DNA of 64,000 nt from NCBI GenBank assembly GCA_050953005.1, contig JBMNLV010000010.1, forward strand, positions 1-64,000, written 5' to 3'. Below are positions 63,469 through 64,000 of the stretch, one piece after another. Below the pieces are notes generated by a model. That model did no database searches. It was not told the DNA's origin and worked only from the letters and a program-made list of their open reading frames with translations. This DNA is from UBA6115 sp050953005. GTDB taxonomy: Bacteria > Bacillota > Clostridia > Christensenellales > Aristaeellaceae. The translations under genes and the position numbers were made by a program. The stretch's first letter is position 1, and the number at the start of each line of letters is the position of its first letter.

Positions 63469-64000
63469 TCAGTCCTTGATGCCGGACATCTTGATGCCTT
63501 CAACAAAATATTTCTGCGCCAGGAAGAAGATGATCAAAACCGGGATCATGGTCGCTACCGCCACTGCCATCATCTGGCCGATCTTCGTGGTTCCCATGGA
63601 GCTGTTCAAAAACTGCAAGCCGATCGCAAGGGTGAATTTGCTGGTGCTGTTGATGTAAATCAACGGCGTAAAGAAATCGTTCCAGTGGTACACCAGTGAC
63701 ATGACCAGCACGACCAGGGAAACGGATTTGACCGATGGCATCATGATGTAGATGAATGTCTGGAAGGTGGATGCTCCGTCTATGAAAGCGGCCTCATCCA
63801 GCTCCTTGGGCAGGGTTCGGTAGAATTGAATGAACAAAAAAATGTTGAAAGCGCCGCCGCCCAGCCAGGCGGGGATCAGCAAAGGCAGATAGGTGTCCAC
63901 CATTCCCAGTCTCTGGTACAGCAAATACTGGGGGATCAGCGTGACCTGATTGGGCAGCATCATCGTGGCCATCATCAGCGTGTACCACAAGGCCGAACCC
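63469..64000 (-). CDS. Sugar ABC transporter permease, MalG-type (5' end outside window)
   Basis: Membrane permease of the carbohydrate-uptake class 1 family. The visible ~176 residues have about five hydrophobic helices and the EAA loop (ELDEAAFIDGASTFQTFI) that contacts the ATPase. It ends MSGIKD. The frame continues past the window's end, where the N-terminal helices should lie. Which sugar is carried is not visible. Partner genes are expected beyond 64000. Confidence 0.9.
   Translation of the reverse strand, partial: GSALWYTLMMATMMLPNQVTLIPQYLLYQRLGMVDTYLPLLIPAWLGGGAFNIFLFIQFYRTLPKELDEAAFIDGASTFQTFIYIMMPSVKSVSLVVLVMSLVYHWNDFFTPLIYINSTSKFTLAIGLQFLNSSMGTTKIGQMMAVAVATMIPVLIIFFLAQKYFVEGIKMSGIKD

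Overview
The window is a gene-dense stretch of roughly half-GC chromosome. It most likely comes from an anaerobic, Gram-positive (Firmicutes, class Clostridia) bacterium. Supporting signs are a PolC-type replicative polymerase, ribosomal protein L27 with the Prp-cleaved N-terminal extension next to its protease Prp, the diadenylate cyclase pair CdaA/CdaR, a Bacillus-type PurR, the FloA/NfeD pair, strong AGGAGG ribosome binding sites, and an [FeFe] hydrogenase complex. I cannot name the genus from sequence alone.

Layout. 1-9.15 kb (+): uppS, cdsA, dxr, rseP, ispG, polC, a classic Clostridial lipid/isoprenoid/replication string in which every gene up to the first ~800 bp of polC carries several single-base frameshifts. 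9.2-13.1 kb: pgmB (+), then plsY, der and a radical-SAM/PDZ DUF512 gene (-). 13.2-15.5 kb (+): yajC, a fused RNase PH/RdgB gene, and a YfcE-type phosphoesterase. 15.5-19.6 kb (-): cdaA, cdaR, an unknown membrane protein, and an RsmF-like rRNA methyltransferase. 19.8-20.8 kb (-): rplU, prp, rpmA with a structured leader. 21-23.5 kb (+): nagA and a ROK-type kinase. 23.6-24.5 kb: an internally deleted IS4-type element, then tRNA-Pro(GGG). 24.6-34 kb (-): a lipoprotein, yhaM, dnaB/dnaC helicase, rplI, yybS, and a type IIA topoisomerase pair. 34.4-37.4 kb (+): rho with a long N-terminal extension, then galM. 37.4-38.5 kb (-): a YhcH-GNAT fusion. 38.9-44.3 kb (+): a three-gene NAD(P)-linked hydrogenase. 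44.5-49.5 kb (-): mfd (frameshifted), pth, purR. 49.6-53.4 kb (+): a secreted protein, a divergent PRPP synthetase and two small membrane proteins. 53.4-54.4 kb (-): a PHP phosphatase remnant and suhB. 54.5-56.3 kb (+): a TtcA-like thiolase and DegV. 56.4-57.3 kb (-): a sugar nucleotidyltransferase. 57.4-60.4 kb (+): a small membrane protein, a family-4 uracil-DNA glycosylase, nfeD, floA and an unknown gene. 60.4-62.0 kb: a complete IS5-type element with target duplication. 62-64 kb: a decayed restriction-helicase tail, a COG2231-type DNA glycosylase, and the end of a sugar ABC permease.

Most of the window is housekeeping: envelope lipid precursors, replication, translation quality control, DNA repair, c-di-AMP signalling and purine control. 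The accessory parts are the hydrogenase operon, amino-sugar catabolism (nagA/ROK), two IS elements and the decayed genes around 53.5 and 62 kb. I found no CRISPR array, prophage or complete defence system. The most notable items are the dense indel cluster in six essential genes, the NuoF-GltD fusion in the hydrogenase, tandem LacI-like palindromes overlapping a promoter at 57.4 kb, dispersed solo ends of one IS type, recurrent short intergenic tandem duplications, and an uncharacterised PRPP-synthetase/membrane-protein operon at 51-53 kb.
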